Positions 1 to 8,196 of a DNA stretch of 64,000 nt are shown one piece after another; within the stretch, counting starts at the first letter, position 1, and each line of letters opens with the position of its first letter. The stretch is from JAHEFU01 sp041395205. Its GTDB lineage: Bacteria; 4484-113; JAFGCY01. Made by a program: the position numbers and the translations under genes. Location of the stretch: contig JAWLAZ010000001.1 of assembly GCA_041395205.1 (NCBI GenBank), positions 1 through 64,000 of the forward strand. Reading direction: 5' to 3'. Below the pieces are notes generated by a model. That model saw only the letters and a program-made list of their open reading frames with translations. It ran no database searches and was not told where the DNA came from.

Positions 1-1896
1 GCAGCGCTGGCCTTTCCACTGCTACTGACTATCGTTTACACGGCGCTGTGGATCTATGACAATAATATCTATGTAGGCTGGAATGCTCATCACTTTCCCT
101 GGTGGCTGCTGCCCCTGCCGGCATTGCTGTTGCTGCTGGTCAATGGCTGGCTGTTCCTGACGAGCATGCTGCTCGGGCTGGCAATCGGCCCGAGGCTACG
201 CAACCCGCTTTTGGGCATGCTACTTCCCTGGCTGTTCCACATCGGCGGTGCGCTGGCCCTCGGACTGACAATCGCCGGCCTGCACGAGTTGATGTATGGA
301 TACTCGTACTACGCATACTACGACAGGCCGGATACTGACATCCTCTACCTGTTTTTTCCCACACTGTTCCCGCTGGCAGCGCTCTGGATCCTGCACCGCG
401 CGGCATTCCGCCGCATGCGCGACTGGCTGGCAGCGGAGCAGCGTGATACCGGCAGTCAGGGAACTGGCAACTTGGAAAACAGCGCTGCACAAAGCACAGG
501 ACGCAGGACAGGCCTTCCACTTGCAGTTGCGCTGATCGGTGGAGTGCCTCTGCTCTGCGTGGCAAGCCTGTTCCTGGCAAGCCTCGGCTACAGTCAACCA
601 AAGCCGACACCAAGCGGGGATGCCCTGCTGGACTGGTATGTGGCATACAACGACGCCCTGATTGAGAAGCATATCCTGCACGAGCCAGTTGCCGGCAAAC
701 CTTCAGACCTGACGAACTACTGGTTCCCGCGCGACTGGGGAGTCTGGTATGACGACGGGCTGGCGAGGCAGGCGGAGCCACTACTTGGCAACAACCCGGA
801 CTGGATCAGGCTGCGCTCTGAACTGCTGCTTCTCGACATGAGCAACGACATTAACCAGATCCAGCCCCCGCCCCGGGTTGCCAACGAACTTGGTGCTAAG
901 GACAATGAGGAACTGGCCATCATGCTGCTGGAACAGGCTCTTGAGCAGGGCATGGATGATCCCTGGGCGGAGTTTGCCGTATTGAAGTACCGCCTGGGGC
1001 AGACCGGTAATGAGATTGCTGAGTATGACAGCCCCAGCCGGGGAGATGTGCCGGCATCACTGCTGGCGGAGAATTCGCGCCTCGAGGAAGCGATCACGGA
1101 GCTGGCACAGGAGATGCAGGAAGCCTGGCCCCTGTACTGGCATGCCGGCGACATCTGGAGAACGGATCCGGAACGCGGCGCGGAGCTGATCGAGGCTGGC
1201 AACGCCCTGCCCTGCACCAGCGTCGGCGGGCATTTCGTGGAGCGCCGGTTGTACCCCGCCATCCTTGATGGCAGGCTGGCACTTGAGCCGGTGCCTGCGC
1301 AGATGCAGCACAGTTTCAATCCCTATTACTACAACGACAGCATCGGCTTGCATGACAACTGGTCAAGCTTACGCAGTATGCTGGAACAGTACGCGGCGGG
1401 GAATGACCTGGCGAAGCTGGACAGCCTGAAGGAGATGCTGCTGCGCTGCAGCGCCTGTGAGGACAATAACTTCGTTTCCAGCATCCAGGGTCTTGGCAAC
1501 ACAAGCCGGATCTGCACCGAACTGCTGAAGCGGCCGGATATCAGCACGGAGGACTACAACAGAGTCAGCTCATACAAGTCTGAAGTGCGGCAGCTGATTG
1601 CCAGCTACAGGAGCACACCGGCAATGACGGCAATGCTGGCCAGGCAGAAGGCACAGAAGCCAGCCACGGGTGACTACCTGCCGGATTACCTGCCGCGCGG
1701 TAAGTGGGAGATTCCGCCCGTGGTCACCGAGATACTGCTCAGTGGTGGCAGGCTGCAGGTGATGTACAGCCTGAAATGGGAGGAGGATTCACTGGCCGTG
1801 GCGGTGGACCACCTGCAGTGGACACGGGATCATCGCGAGGACATCCTCGCCCTGCAGGACTTCGAGTTCAGCTCGCTGGAGATGGCGGATGAATAG
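1..1896 (+). CDS. Multi-pass membrane protein with large C-terminal domain, 5' end outside window
   Basis: The frame is open from the first base to the TAG at 1894-1896, so the gene starts upstream of the window. The first ~200 residues hold several hydrophobic segments (Leu-rich stretches near bases 10-60, 115-190, 220-290 and 520-590), separated by a short polar loop. The remaining ~400 residues are soluble, Trp/Tyr/Leu-rich and contain a small cluster of cysteines near bases 1440-1460 (Cys-Ser-Ala-Cys). I do not recognise the family. The arrangement suggests a membrane anchor followed by a helical-repeat domain. Codon use matches the high-GC neighbours. The stop codon runs directly into a heptamer repeat array. 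Confidence 0.75.
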   Translation, partial: AALAFPLLLTIVYTALWIYDNNIYVGWNAHHFPWWLLPLPALLLLLVNGWLFLTSMLLGLAIGPRLRNPLLGMLLPWLFHIGGALALGLTIAGLHELMYGYSYYAYYDRPDTDILYLFFPTLFPLAALWILHRAAFRRMRDWLAAEQRDTGSQGTGNLENSAAQSTGRRTGLPLAVALIGGVPLLCVASLFLASLGYSQPKPTPSGDALLDWYVAYNDALIEKHILHEPVAGKPSDLTNYWFPRDWGVWYDDGLARQAEPLLGNNPDWIRLRSELLLLDMSNDINQIQPPPRVANELGAKDNEELAIMLLEQALEQGMDDPWAEFAVLKYRLGQTGNEIAEYDSPSRGDVPASLLAENSRLEEAITELAQEMQEAWPLYWHAGDIWRTDPERGAELIEAGNALPCTSVGGHFVERRLYPAILDGRLALEPVPAQMQHSFNPYYYNDSIGLHDNWSSLRSMLEQYAAGNDLAKLDSLKEMLLRCSACEDNNFVSSIQGLGNTSRICTELLKRPDISTEDYNRVSSYKSEVRQLIASYRSTPAMTAMLARQKAQKPATGDYLPDYLPRGKWEIPPVVTEILLSGGRLQVMYSLKWEEDSLAVAVDHLQWTRDHREDILALQDFEFSSLEMADE

Positions 1897-1958
1897 TGGT
1901 CAGTAGTCAGTGGTCAGTAGTCAGTGGTCAGTGGTCAGTAGTCAGTGGTCAGTGGTCA
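1896..1958. repeat. Heptanucleotide tandem array, nine units (GTRGTCA)
   Basis: Nine perfect-phase 7-bp units alternate between GTGGTCA and GTAGTCA. The array begins on the last base of the upstream stop codon. It resembles the short tandemly repeated repetitive (STRR) heptamers known from cyanobacteria, but the unit sequence differs. A shorter piece of the same repeat recurs at 2175-2209. Confidence 0.9.
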
Positions 1959-2307
1959 GATTGCCCGGCTTACACCGGACATCCTCCCGGCGGCTGAAGG
2001 CCGCCGCACCGGCGAGCTGAATGCTCGCGCTCCCTTCTGCCTTCTATCTTCTGCCTTCTGCCCCTTGCCTTCTGCCTTGCTTGCCAGAATGAATTCCGGC
2101 CTCCATTTGCCAGGCTGACACCTGGCCTCCGGTCAGCAATGAGCAATGAAAAGGGGAGCCCGGAGGCTCCCCTTGTCAGTGGTCAGTAGTCAGTGGTCGG
2201 TGGTCAGATTGCCCGGCTCGCGCCGGGAAACCGCGCCGAGCTGGCGCTCGACCTCCGTTGCCCGGTTTGCACCGGGCCTCCGAGCCCGGTTTGCACCGGG
2301 CCCCAGG
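1959..2307. other. Intergenic region made of short hairpins and heptamer tracts
   Basis: No gene is visible. The region holds a CTTCTGC-type heptamer tract (2034-2075, six units), two GCAATGA units (2136-2149) and a second GTRGTCA tract (2175-2209). It also holds several short hairpins: CCCGG-CTTACA-CCGGA (1964-1979), CCAGG-CTGACA-CCTGG (2110-2125), CCCGG-CTCGCG-CCGGG (2212-2227) and two copies of CCCGG-TTTGCA-CCGGG (2261-2276 and 2285-2300). The hairpins belong to the dispersed family described in the findings. Confidence 0.8.
2145..2174 (-). terminator. Probable Rho-independent terminator of the foldase gene
   Basis: A perfect 10-bp stem (AAGGGGAGCC / GGCTCCCCTT) has a four-base loop at 2161-2164. 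Read on the minus strand it is followed by TTTTC, the right orientation for the gene that stops at 2308. Confidence 0.65.
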
Positions 2308-4548
2308 TTATTCGCCGCAGGGGTTGTCAGCGGGCGGGGTCTCGCTGCCGCTGCCATCACCGGCATTCTGGCCACCTTCGCCCTCACCGGCATTCTGGCC
2401 GCCTTCAGCCGTGTCGCCACCCGCGTCCTCGCCGCTCTCGGCATCTGAGCCCCCGGCAGCTTCGCCGCCGGCAGCATCCGTGCCAGCCTCGCCCGTGCCA
2501 TCCTCAGCGCCCATGTCCTCCAGCGCGGAGATGTCCGGCAGCTGCAGCTGGCCGCCCTCGAAGGGAATCGAGTTGCCGGGGTTGCTCTGGGCCTGCTGGA
2601 TCGCCTGCTCAAGCTGCTCCTGGCGGTATTCGGCACGCAGGTCCTCCACGGCCTTCAGCCCGTCCTCGTCATCCAGCTTCTCGTAGGCCTGCTGGATCAG
2701 GTCCAGGGTTGCAGTGTCGGAATTGGCAACGTACCTCAGGGCCGACTCCAGGTTCGTGCGGGCCTCATCGGCGCGGTCAAGCCAGGCCAGATTCAGGCCG
2801 CGGGCCGCGAAGGCCGCCGCGTTGTAATCGTCGGCAGCGGTCACGCGGCTGAGGTTGTCCTCGATCTCCGCGCGGGCCGCGCTGCGGTCAAGCTGCTGGC
2901 CGAGCATCATGTCCTCGGTATCCATCCACTCGAAGTAGGTATCGGCCACCATCCAGTGGCTGAACATGCTCGGTGTCTCATCGTTCGTGGTATTGCCGAG
3001 CTTGAGATAGCCGATCGCCAGGGCATACAGCGGAGTGCTCGCATCGGCCTCCTGGGGCTTCGTGCTGTCCTCGACCAGTGCATCCTCGATGCTGGCAACG
3101 GGCTCGCTCTCCGCGGCGGGCTCCTCCTCCGCCTCGGTGGCAGGCGCCTCGGCACCCTCCTCAGCGGCGGCTTCATCGGCGGCGATGATCTCATCCACCG
3201 CTTCCTGCATCCCGGCCCCGTCGTCAGCGGCGGCACCGTCCTCCTCCGCCGCAGCTTCGGGATCCTCACGGTTGTCCGCCAGGCGGTTGTCCCACTTCGG
3301 ACGCAGCACCTCGAAATCGAAGTTCGCACCCACGGCGGCAGTGCCGGCGATGGCCTTCAGGTCCTCGAAGCTCACATCCGCGGGGGTGTAGAGCCGGTCA
3401 TCCAACAGGGCCTGGTAGGCCAGCACGTAGGGCACGTTGATCTCGACACGGGCGTTGTCAACCATGTCGGCGATCTGCTCGTAGACCTTCGTCGGATCCG
3501 ACTTGTTGAGCTGGATCTGGCGGGCCTTGACACTGAGATAGCGTTCGCCGATCTCCTCCTCGGTCGGTTCGTAATCGTCACCCTTCTCATCGCGGATCTT
3601 CTGGATCAGTTCGGGCTTCTTCTCCTCATACTCCGGACCCTCGGGATCGCGGCGCTCGTAGACCTGGAAGCGCTGCAGACCGGCCGGGATCTCGAACCAC
3701 TCGGTGGTCTCGCCGACCGGCGTGGCGAACAGGGCCTTGTCATTCTCCTCATCCTGGATCAGTCCGGGGAAGACCCAGGTGTTTAGGTCGCCGCCGTTCT
3801 CGGCATTGCTGTCATCACTGAACTCGCGGGCCAGCTCCGAGAACTTCTCGCCGGCGGCGAGACGCTCGTCGATCAGGAGCCGGGTCTCATTCATCTTCTG
3901 CTCCTTCTCGGCGTCGGCCAGCTCCTGCAGCTTCTCCTGGCAGTTCGTGACCAGCAGGCTCTGGCGCACGTTTTTCTCCCAGGTTGCGTTGTCAGTGCCG
4001 TTCATGCTCAGGAAGCGGCGGAAGGCCTCGCGGCGCGCCTTGTTCTTGTTGAGGTTCCTGGCAAGATCACCGACCACGTTGCCGGTGGTGTCATCCTGGG
4101 CCGTGAGGAAGTTGTCAATGATCTTGCTGCGCTCCTCCTCGATCTCGGCCTGGGTCACGCTCACGCCGTACTCCTCGCCCTGCTGCAGCAGCACGTTGTC
4201 ACGCACCAGCTTGCGGGCCGTCTCGCCGTAGATCTGCAGCAGCAGCTCATAGTCATTGCGGTTGTTGCGCATGTAGTTGCTGACCATGAACTCGACGTTC
4301 TTCGAGAAGTCATCGAGCGAAACCGGGCGGTCGTTGACGAACATCGCCACGCCCTCGTAGCGGCCGGTCGTGCTGACCAGCGGCAGGGCGTTGCCGGCGG
4401 CGCCGATTCCCGCATTGCGGTCACTCTGGACGATCGGACTGTAGAAGACACCGACACCCAGACCACCGATGATGGACACGAGCATCACCCCGGCAAAGAT
4501 CCAGATGCCGGTGGCGCCTTTCTTCCTGACAAACTCCATGAAACGCAT
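2308..4548 (-). CDS. Membrane-anchored PpiC/SurA-like peptidyl-prolyl isomerase with acidic tail
   Basis: This 746-aa protein starts at ATG 4548, with AGGAG about 9 nt upstream on the minus strand. Residues 13-36 form a single N-terminal membrane segment, as in PpiD. Residues ~75-215 resemble the helical SurA-type chaperone region. Residues ~220-300 match a parvulin (PpiC) domain, with the typical run FSELAREFSDDSNAENGGDL followed by an aromatic/Gly segment. The expected role is folding of exported proteins at the outer face of the inner membrane. Residues ~435-500 are Ala/Glu-rich, 515-660 look like TPR-type helices, and the last ~85 residues are Gly/Glu-rich low complexity. That long acidic tail is unusual for PpiD or SurA. 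The fold assignment is confident; the tail function is unknown. Confidence 0.8.
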   Translation of the reverse strand: MRFMEFVRKKGATGIWIFAGVMLVSIIGGLGVGVFYSPIVQSDRNAGIGAAGNALPLVSTTGRYEGVAMFVNDRPVSLDDFSKNVEFMVSNYMRNNRNDYELLLQIYGETARKLVRDNVLLQQGEEYGVSVTQAEIEEERSKIIDNFLTAQDDTTGNVVGDLARNLNKNKARREAFRRFLSMNGTDNATWEKNVRQSLLVTNCQEKLQELADAEKEQKMNETRLLIDERLAAGEKFSELAREFSDDSNAENGGDLNTWVFPGLIQDEENDKALFATPVGETTEWFEIPAGLQRFQVYERRDPEGPEYEEKKPELIQKIRDEKGDDYEPTEEEIGERYLSVKARQIQLNKSDPTKVYEQIADMVDNARVEINVPYVLAYQALLDDRLYTPADVSFEDLKAIAGTAAVGANFDFEVLRPKWDNRLADNREDPEAAAEEDGAAADDGAGMQEAVDEIIAADEAAAEEGAEAPATEAEEEPAAESEPVASIEDALVEDSTKPQEADASTPLYALAIGYLKLGNTTNDETPSMFSHWMVADTYFEWMDTEDMMLGQQLDRSAARAEIEDNLSRVTAADDYNAAAFAARGLNLAWLDRADEARTNLESALRYVANSDTATLDLIQQAYEKLDDEDGLKAVEDLRAEYRQEQLEQAIQQAQSNPGNSIPFEGGQLQLPDISALEDMGAEDGTGEAGTDAAGGEAAGGSDAESGEDAGGDTAEGGQNAGEGEGGQNAGDGSGSETPPADNPCGE

Positions 4549-4656
4549 CGTACGTATCTCCTATCCGCCTTTCGGGGCGCACACGACCCCACGCCGCAGC
4601 GTGAACTAGCGATTATATCAGGAACCGGGAGATCCGGCAGCGCTGCGCCGCAGCTA

Positions 4657-6018
4657 TCAGACGTCGAGCAGCTCGCCGTTCTTCACGGCCCAGGCGATGC
4701 CGTCCGGTTCACCGTCGGGTTCGATGGGCACATTCGTAAGCGGGCCCTTCTGGATACAGGGCAGCGGGGAGATGCGGTTGAGGTAGTAGCTCTTGCCTTC
4801 ATCCCCGAAAAGATCGCCTCCGAGTGTGGGCGTGCCGAGGAACTTCACGAGGTAATAGCCGCTGATCCGGCGAGGGTAGAGCTCGGCACTCGAGCTGCCG
4901 GTGCCGAAGGGTACCTTGCCGGAGCCGTCGGTCTCGAAGATGGGCAGGTAGCCCCAGCCATCCGCCACATAGCCGAAACCGCGGTTCTCGAGCTTCATGT
5001 TGGCGGCGACATTCCCGAGCGTGCGGGGATACTGCCCCTCGCTGCTGCGGTAGCTTTCGATGGCATTCACCACCTGGTCCACCTCCGCCTGGTGCTCACG
5101 GCCATACCAGTAGCCCCAGCGCACATATCGGTCATCATCCAGCAGCTCGCCGGCTTCCGCGGCGGGCACGAGCTGCAAGTGCAGTTCGAGGCCCTGGCGC
5201 TCGCGGTAGGAGCGCAGGTAGCTGTCCATGGCATTCAGGAGCGGCTTGTCGCCGGGAGACTGTGCCGCACTGGCCGCATCATCACCACCGACGAAGCCAG
5301 TGATCGTGATCAGCTGGCTGGCACCGTCCTCCACCCGGGATTCCACGCGGTAGCGGTAGACATAGGCATCCACGCCGCTGGCCTGCCAGGCATCACCATC
5401 GGCCATCAGGGTCTGGCTCAAGCTGTTGTGGAAATCCTCATTGATCTGCACGGCGATGAAGGGATCGCCGGAGAGCTGGCCGGCATCGGACTGCTTCCGC
5501 TTCGCGCCGGAGAAATCGATGCGGCTGATGCCGTAGCCCAGCACGGCAATGATCGCCACCACGAGGATGATCTTCAGGATCTGTGAACCGGCCGGGGCAT
5601 CCAGCCCGGCTCCGGCCTCAAAGGCCGGCGGTGCTCCCTGGCCGCCGCTGCGGAAGCGGAAGCCGCATTCCGAGCAGACGCCTTCGCTGAATTCGGTGAT
5701 GGTGTTGCAGCCCGGGCAGAGCCGTGAACCCTCCACGAGCTGGGCCGCAGCTTCGCCGCCGGCGGGCTCGGGGTAGTCATCGCTGCGGACCGGCTCACCG
5801 GCACCACCGAGGCGCATGTGCAGGGCCACACCGCTGTCGATGTCCTCATCACGCTGACGTGGGGCTGGAGCCCCGCCACCCTGGGCCGAATAGTCCGGCT
5901 CGACCGGATCCCCTCCGCCTCCCAGGCGCATGTGCAGGGCCAGGCCCGGGTCCAGATCTCCACCCTCGCGCTCAGCCCCCTTGTCAAGGGGATCGCGCCC
6001 GTCTCGCTTGTCATCCAT
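4657..6018 (-). CDS. Zinc-ribbon membrane protein with duplicated HMRLGG motif
   Basis: I chose ATG 6018 because GGGAG precedes it on the minus strand; the frame is open further upstream but crosses the divergent promoter. The 453-aa protein has two copies of an N-terminal motif (ALHMRLGGxGxPV at residues ~27-39 and ~65-77). A zinc ribbon follows (Cys101, Cys104, Cys115, Cys118) and then one membrane segment (147-164). The C-terminal third (about 325 onward) contains an AIESYRSSEGQYP-type stretch, similar in spacing to the post-helix part of type II secretion pseudopilins such as GspG. This similarity is only suggestive. The zinc ribbon and membrane segment are clear, the function is not. It is transcribed divergently from the next gene. 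Confidence 0.7.
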   Translation of the reverse strand: MDDKRDGRDPLDKGAEREGGDLDPGLALHMRLGGGGDPVEPDYSAQGGGAPAPRQRDEDIDSGVALHMRLGGAGEPVRSDDYPEPAGGEAAAQLVEGSRLCPGCNTITEFSEGVCSECGFRFRSGGQGAPPAFEAGAGLDAPAGSQILKIILVVAIIAVLGYGISRIDFSGAKRKQSDAGQLSGDPFIAVQINEDFHNSLSQTLMADGDAWQASGVDAYVYRYRVESRVEDGASQLITITGFVGGDDAASAAQSPGDKPLLNAMDSYLRSYRERQGLELHLQLVPAAEAGELLDDDRYVRWGYWYGREHQAEVDQVVNAIESYRSSEGQYPRTLGNVAANMKLENRGFGYVADGWGYLPIFETDGSGKVPFGTGSSSAELYPRRISGYYLVKFLGTPTLGGDLFGDEGKSYYLNRISPLPCIQKGPLTNVPIEPDGEPDGIAWAVKNGELLDV

Positions 6019-6046
6019 GCCAATCACTCCCGGCCAGAATGCTGAT

Positions 6047-6078
6047 TCTAGCATTACATGTGACACGGAAATGCTAGA
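6047..6078. promoter_or_regulatory. 9-bp inverted repeat in the divergent promoter, overlapping a start codon
   Basis: TCTAGCATT (6047-6055) and AATGCTAGA (6070-6078) are perfect inverted copies, 14 nt apart, in the 52-bp gap between divergent genes. The right arm contains the ATG of the plus-strand gene. Binding by a dimeric repressor, or an RNA hairpin hiding the start, would both control it. Confidence 0.55.
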
Positions 6079-6577
6079 CTGGTTCGCGGTGAACAGGAAC
6101 CTGGTGAGCCGGGCGGAAATCTGGGTGTTGAGCAGGGGAGCCAGCTTCCTTTTGCTGATGCTCCTGCTGCGCGCAGGCTGGATGTACTTCCGCTTCAAGA
6201 GCTTTCCGCTCAGTGACCTGCAGATGCTGCTGCCGGCGCTTGCGATCGGAATTCTGCTGCTTGTGAACTGGAGCCTGCGCGGCACACTCGGGCAGTTGGT
6301 GGGGGGCCTCGTGGGCCTGGGCTGCTGGCTCCTGGGGCTCTGGATGATCCCGCTGACGAGCTGGCCGATGGCGGACCTGCCGCAGTGGATCGTCTACGGC
6401 GGGCTGGGCTTCCTCCTGTTCTGCCTGATCTACACCTCCATCGCCCGGGCTTCGAGCCGCCTGCGGCTGCGGCTGCATGGCCGGGACTGGATCCTCCGGC
6501 ACCTGCGTACGGAGAGCTACTTCCGCCGCCTGGATGCACACGGCCACCTGATGGGACTCGGCCTGATCCATAACTGA
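6071..6577 (+). CDS. Small four-helix integral membrane protein
   Basis: This 168-aa protein has about four hydrophobic segments (roughly residues 20-38, 46-65, 70-92 and 102-122). A basic, Arg-rich C-terminal tail (RASSRLRLRLHGRDW...) probably faces the cytoplasm. The start at ATG 6071 has only a weak GGAA upstream, and a GTG lies seven codons further in. I do not recognise the family. It shares a short divergent promoter with the zinc-ribbon membrane protein, so the two may be co-regulated. Confidence 0.6.
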   Translation: MLDWFAVNRNLVSRAEIWVLSRGASFLLLMLLLRAGWMYFRFKSFPLSDLQMLLPALAIGILLLVNWSLRGTLGQLVGGLVGLGCWLLGLWMIPLTSWPMADLPQWIVYGGLGFLLFCLIYTSIARASSRLRLRLHGRDWILRHLRTESYFRRLDAHGHLMGLGLIHN

Positions 6578-6692
6578 GACAGCAAGGGTCCCGTTTTTAT
6601 TAAATGATGGTTATATCGGGGTCAAGCGCTTGTCGGATGGCGATTAAGCGCTGATAGAATAGTCCACTTTTCTAATCCATAGAGGTTTAACT

Positions 6693-6920
6693 ATGGCTCC
6701 TGTAAGTTATCAGACAGTTATGGCGTGGCTGGAATATTGGGCACTTCCCCCCGCAGACAGTTATAAGCAGTGGGGCAGGGTTTTCAATCATCTCTTTCTA
6801 TCCGACGACCCAACTAACTATTCCGAAGCTGCCCTGGTTTTTCCGCCAACTACGACGGACCGCTGGTGCCGATGCCTCCGCATGACGAGGATCGAACCTA
6901 AGTCCAGACACCTGCTGTAG
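6693..6920 (+). pseudogene. Small atypical gene, probably frameshifted
   Basis: ATG 6693 follows AGAGG by 7 nt, and a TAGAAT box lies ~35 nt upstream, so the 5' end looks real. The first ~50 residues are protein-like (WLEYWALPPADSYKQWGRVF). After about base 6845 the frame becomes Arg/Cys-rich. A different frame then reads NYDGPLVPMPPHDEDRT and stops at 6899-6901, and a third frame further on (6934-7003) reads a plausible helical piece ending LRIDDFSRLLYFD. This pattern suggests one gene running to ~7003 with one or two frameshifts. No family was recognised. GC content is lower than in the surroundings. Confidence 0.35.
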
Positions 6921-7077
6921 AAATCCTTTGTGAGCTACAAATCTCATCGGTTTGGAGCTGAAACTCCGTATCGATGATTTCAGTCGCTTGCTGTATTTTG
7001 ATTGAATCTGCGTTAAACTTTTTGTACCAATTTCTCCACTATCAGCTGGTAGCATTCCAAACAGGCGGGAATCAGGC

Positions 7078-7914
7078 ATGTCAGTAAGAGCTGCACTATA
7101 TGACCAATATCGTCACGGAAAGATGGCATTCATGCAGGACAATCTGCTTGAACTGAGTTTCCTGATCGAACGATGCGAAACGTTGGAGCCTATGATCTCA
7201 GATGAACATAGTTTCCAGCATGAAATACGATTTCGCTTACTTGCATTCAAGGCTTTTCATCACATCTTTGAAGACCACTTCACCCAGGCACTTATTGAAT
7301 GCAATACGCTCTACAAGGAAGAAGTTCTTACAAACAGCCGTGGTATCCAGAGAACTGCCATGGAATTTCTTATCTACATACTGGGGAACATACAAGGCTT
7401 TGGGCCCGGGGAGTATGCAAGCGTTCTGATAAGTCCGGAAAAGCTGGGACGGATCTGGCTGGAGTTGGCTGATGTCGATCCAACCCGGCAAAAAGCACTG
7501 GATATGCTGATGCTGAAGATTTCGGGGCAGGCCACGATTACCAGCTGTACCCGTTCGAACTCCCCCTGCCTGGAGGAAGTTCTGAAGCGCATGAATGAAC
7601 TCTTCAACCTGCGTCTGAGCAGCATCCCCAGACATTATCGGGATTATCCCAGTGCAACTCAGGATTCCCACCTGTACTGGGGTCACGAAAAGGTCAAGGC
7701 AATGTATCAGCCCGATTTCAGGTACGAGGAGTTGCTGGACTTGTCATCGAAGGAAGTGGTGATCCTGTGTAACGGCAGTGAATCGTTCACGGATGTGCCG
7801 TATGCGATCAAGGCTCATGAAGGCTTCAACAGGATCATCGCCTGGCGTTTCTGCTGCGACATTCAGCCGGGACAGGATCTACATATTCCCGCAATTGAAG
7901 TCCCGGAACTCTGA
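7078..7914 (+). CDS. Hypothetical protein of unknown function
   Basis: This 278-aa soluble protein has no signal peptide or membrane segment. ATG 7078 is preceded by GCGGGAA. The N-terminal ~190 residues look all-helical (ELSFLIERCETLEPM, FLIYILGNIQGFG, LDMLMLKISG). The C-terminal ~80 residues contain more strand-like sequence with several aromatics (YPSATQDSHLYWGHEKV, AWRFCCDIQPG). Base composition is more AT-rich than the flanking genes, as in the broken gene before it. The pair may be an acquired unit. I cannot assign a function. Confidence 0.55.
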   Translation: MSVRAALYDQYRHGKMAFMQDNLLELSFLIERCETLEPMISDEHSFQHEIRFRLLAFKAFHHIFEDHFTQALIECNTLYKEEVLTNSRGIQRTAMEFLIYILGNIQGFGPGEYASVLISPEKLGRIWLELADVDPTRQKALDMLMLKISGQATITSCTRSNSPCLEEVLKRMNELFNLRLSSIPRHYRDYPSATQDSHLYWGHEKVKAMYQPDFRYEELLDLSSKEVVILCNGSESFTDVPYAIKAHEGFNRIIAWRFCCDIQPGQDLHIPAIEVPEL

Positions 7915-8196
7915 GCACTAGCTAACAGGAGAGTTCGCAACCCGCATTCGCTGAACAGGCGCAGCAGCTCTGCGTCTGAATAGGCAGGAGGGTGAGCCCA
8001 TACCCACTCCGGGTGAACCCTCCCGTCATTTCCCAAGCATCCGGCCGGTGCGGCTCCCAGGCACATCTCCATAATGCACCGGCCGGAATTTTCCTCTCTA
8101 CCCTGCCACTGACCAACCCGCGCATCCATCAGCCAGCCATCATTCTCGTACGATTCCACTGAGCGGCCGGCGCGCTATCCCCTAATATGTTCTGAC
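7915..8196. other. Intergenic, one possible terminator
   Basis: GAGGGT (about 7989) and ACCCTC (about 8019) can pair around an internally structured loop and could end transcription of the preceding gene. Otherwise I see only the TAATAT box at 8183-8188 just before the next start codon. Confidence 0.4.

Noticed and set aside
2193..2852. Long plus-strand frames over the foldase gene
   Set aside because: They are Arg/Pro/Ser-rich shadows of the minus-strand gene in high-GC DNA, with no start signals.
6855..6945. tRNA- or tmRNA-like 3' end (reverse GGTTCGATCC, with GGAC before it)
   Set aside because: The T-stem does not pair beyond three bases. A GATGAG/CTCGTC acceptor is possible, but the anticodon arm is missing, and there is no CCA or tag-encoding region.
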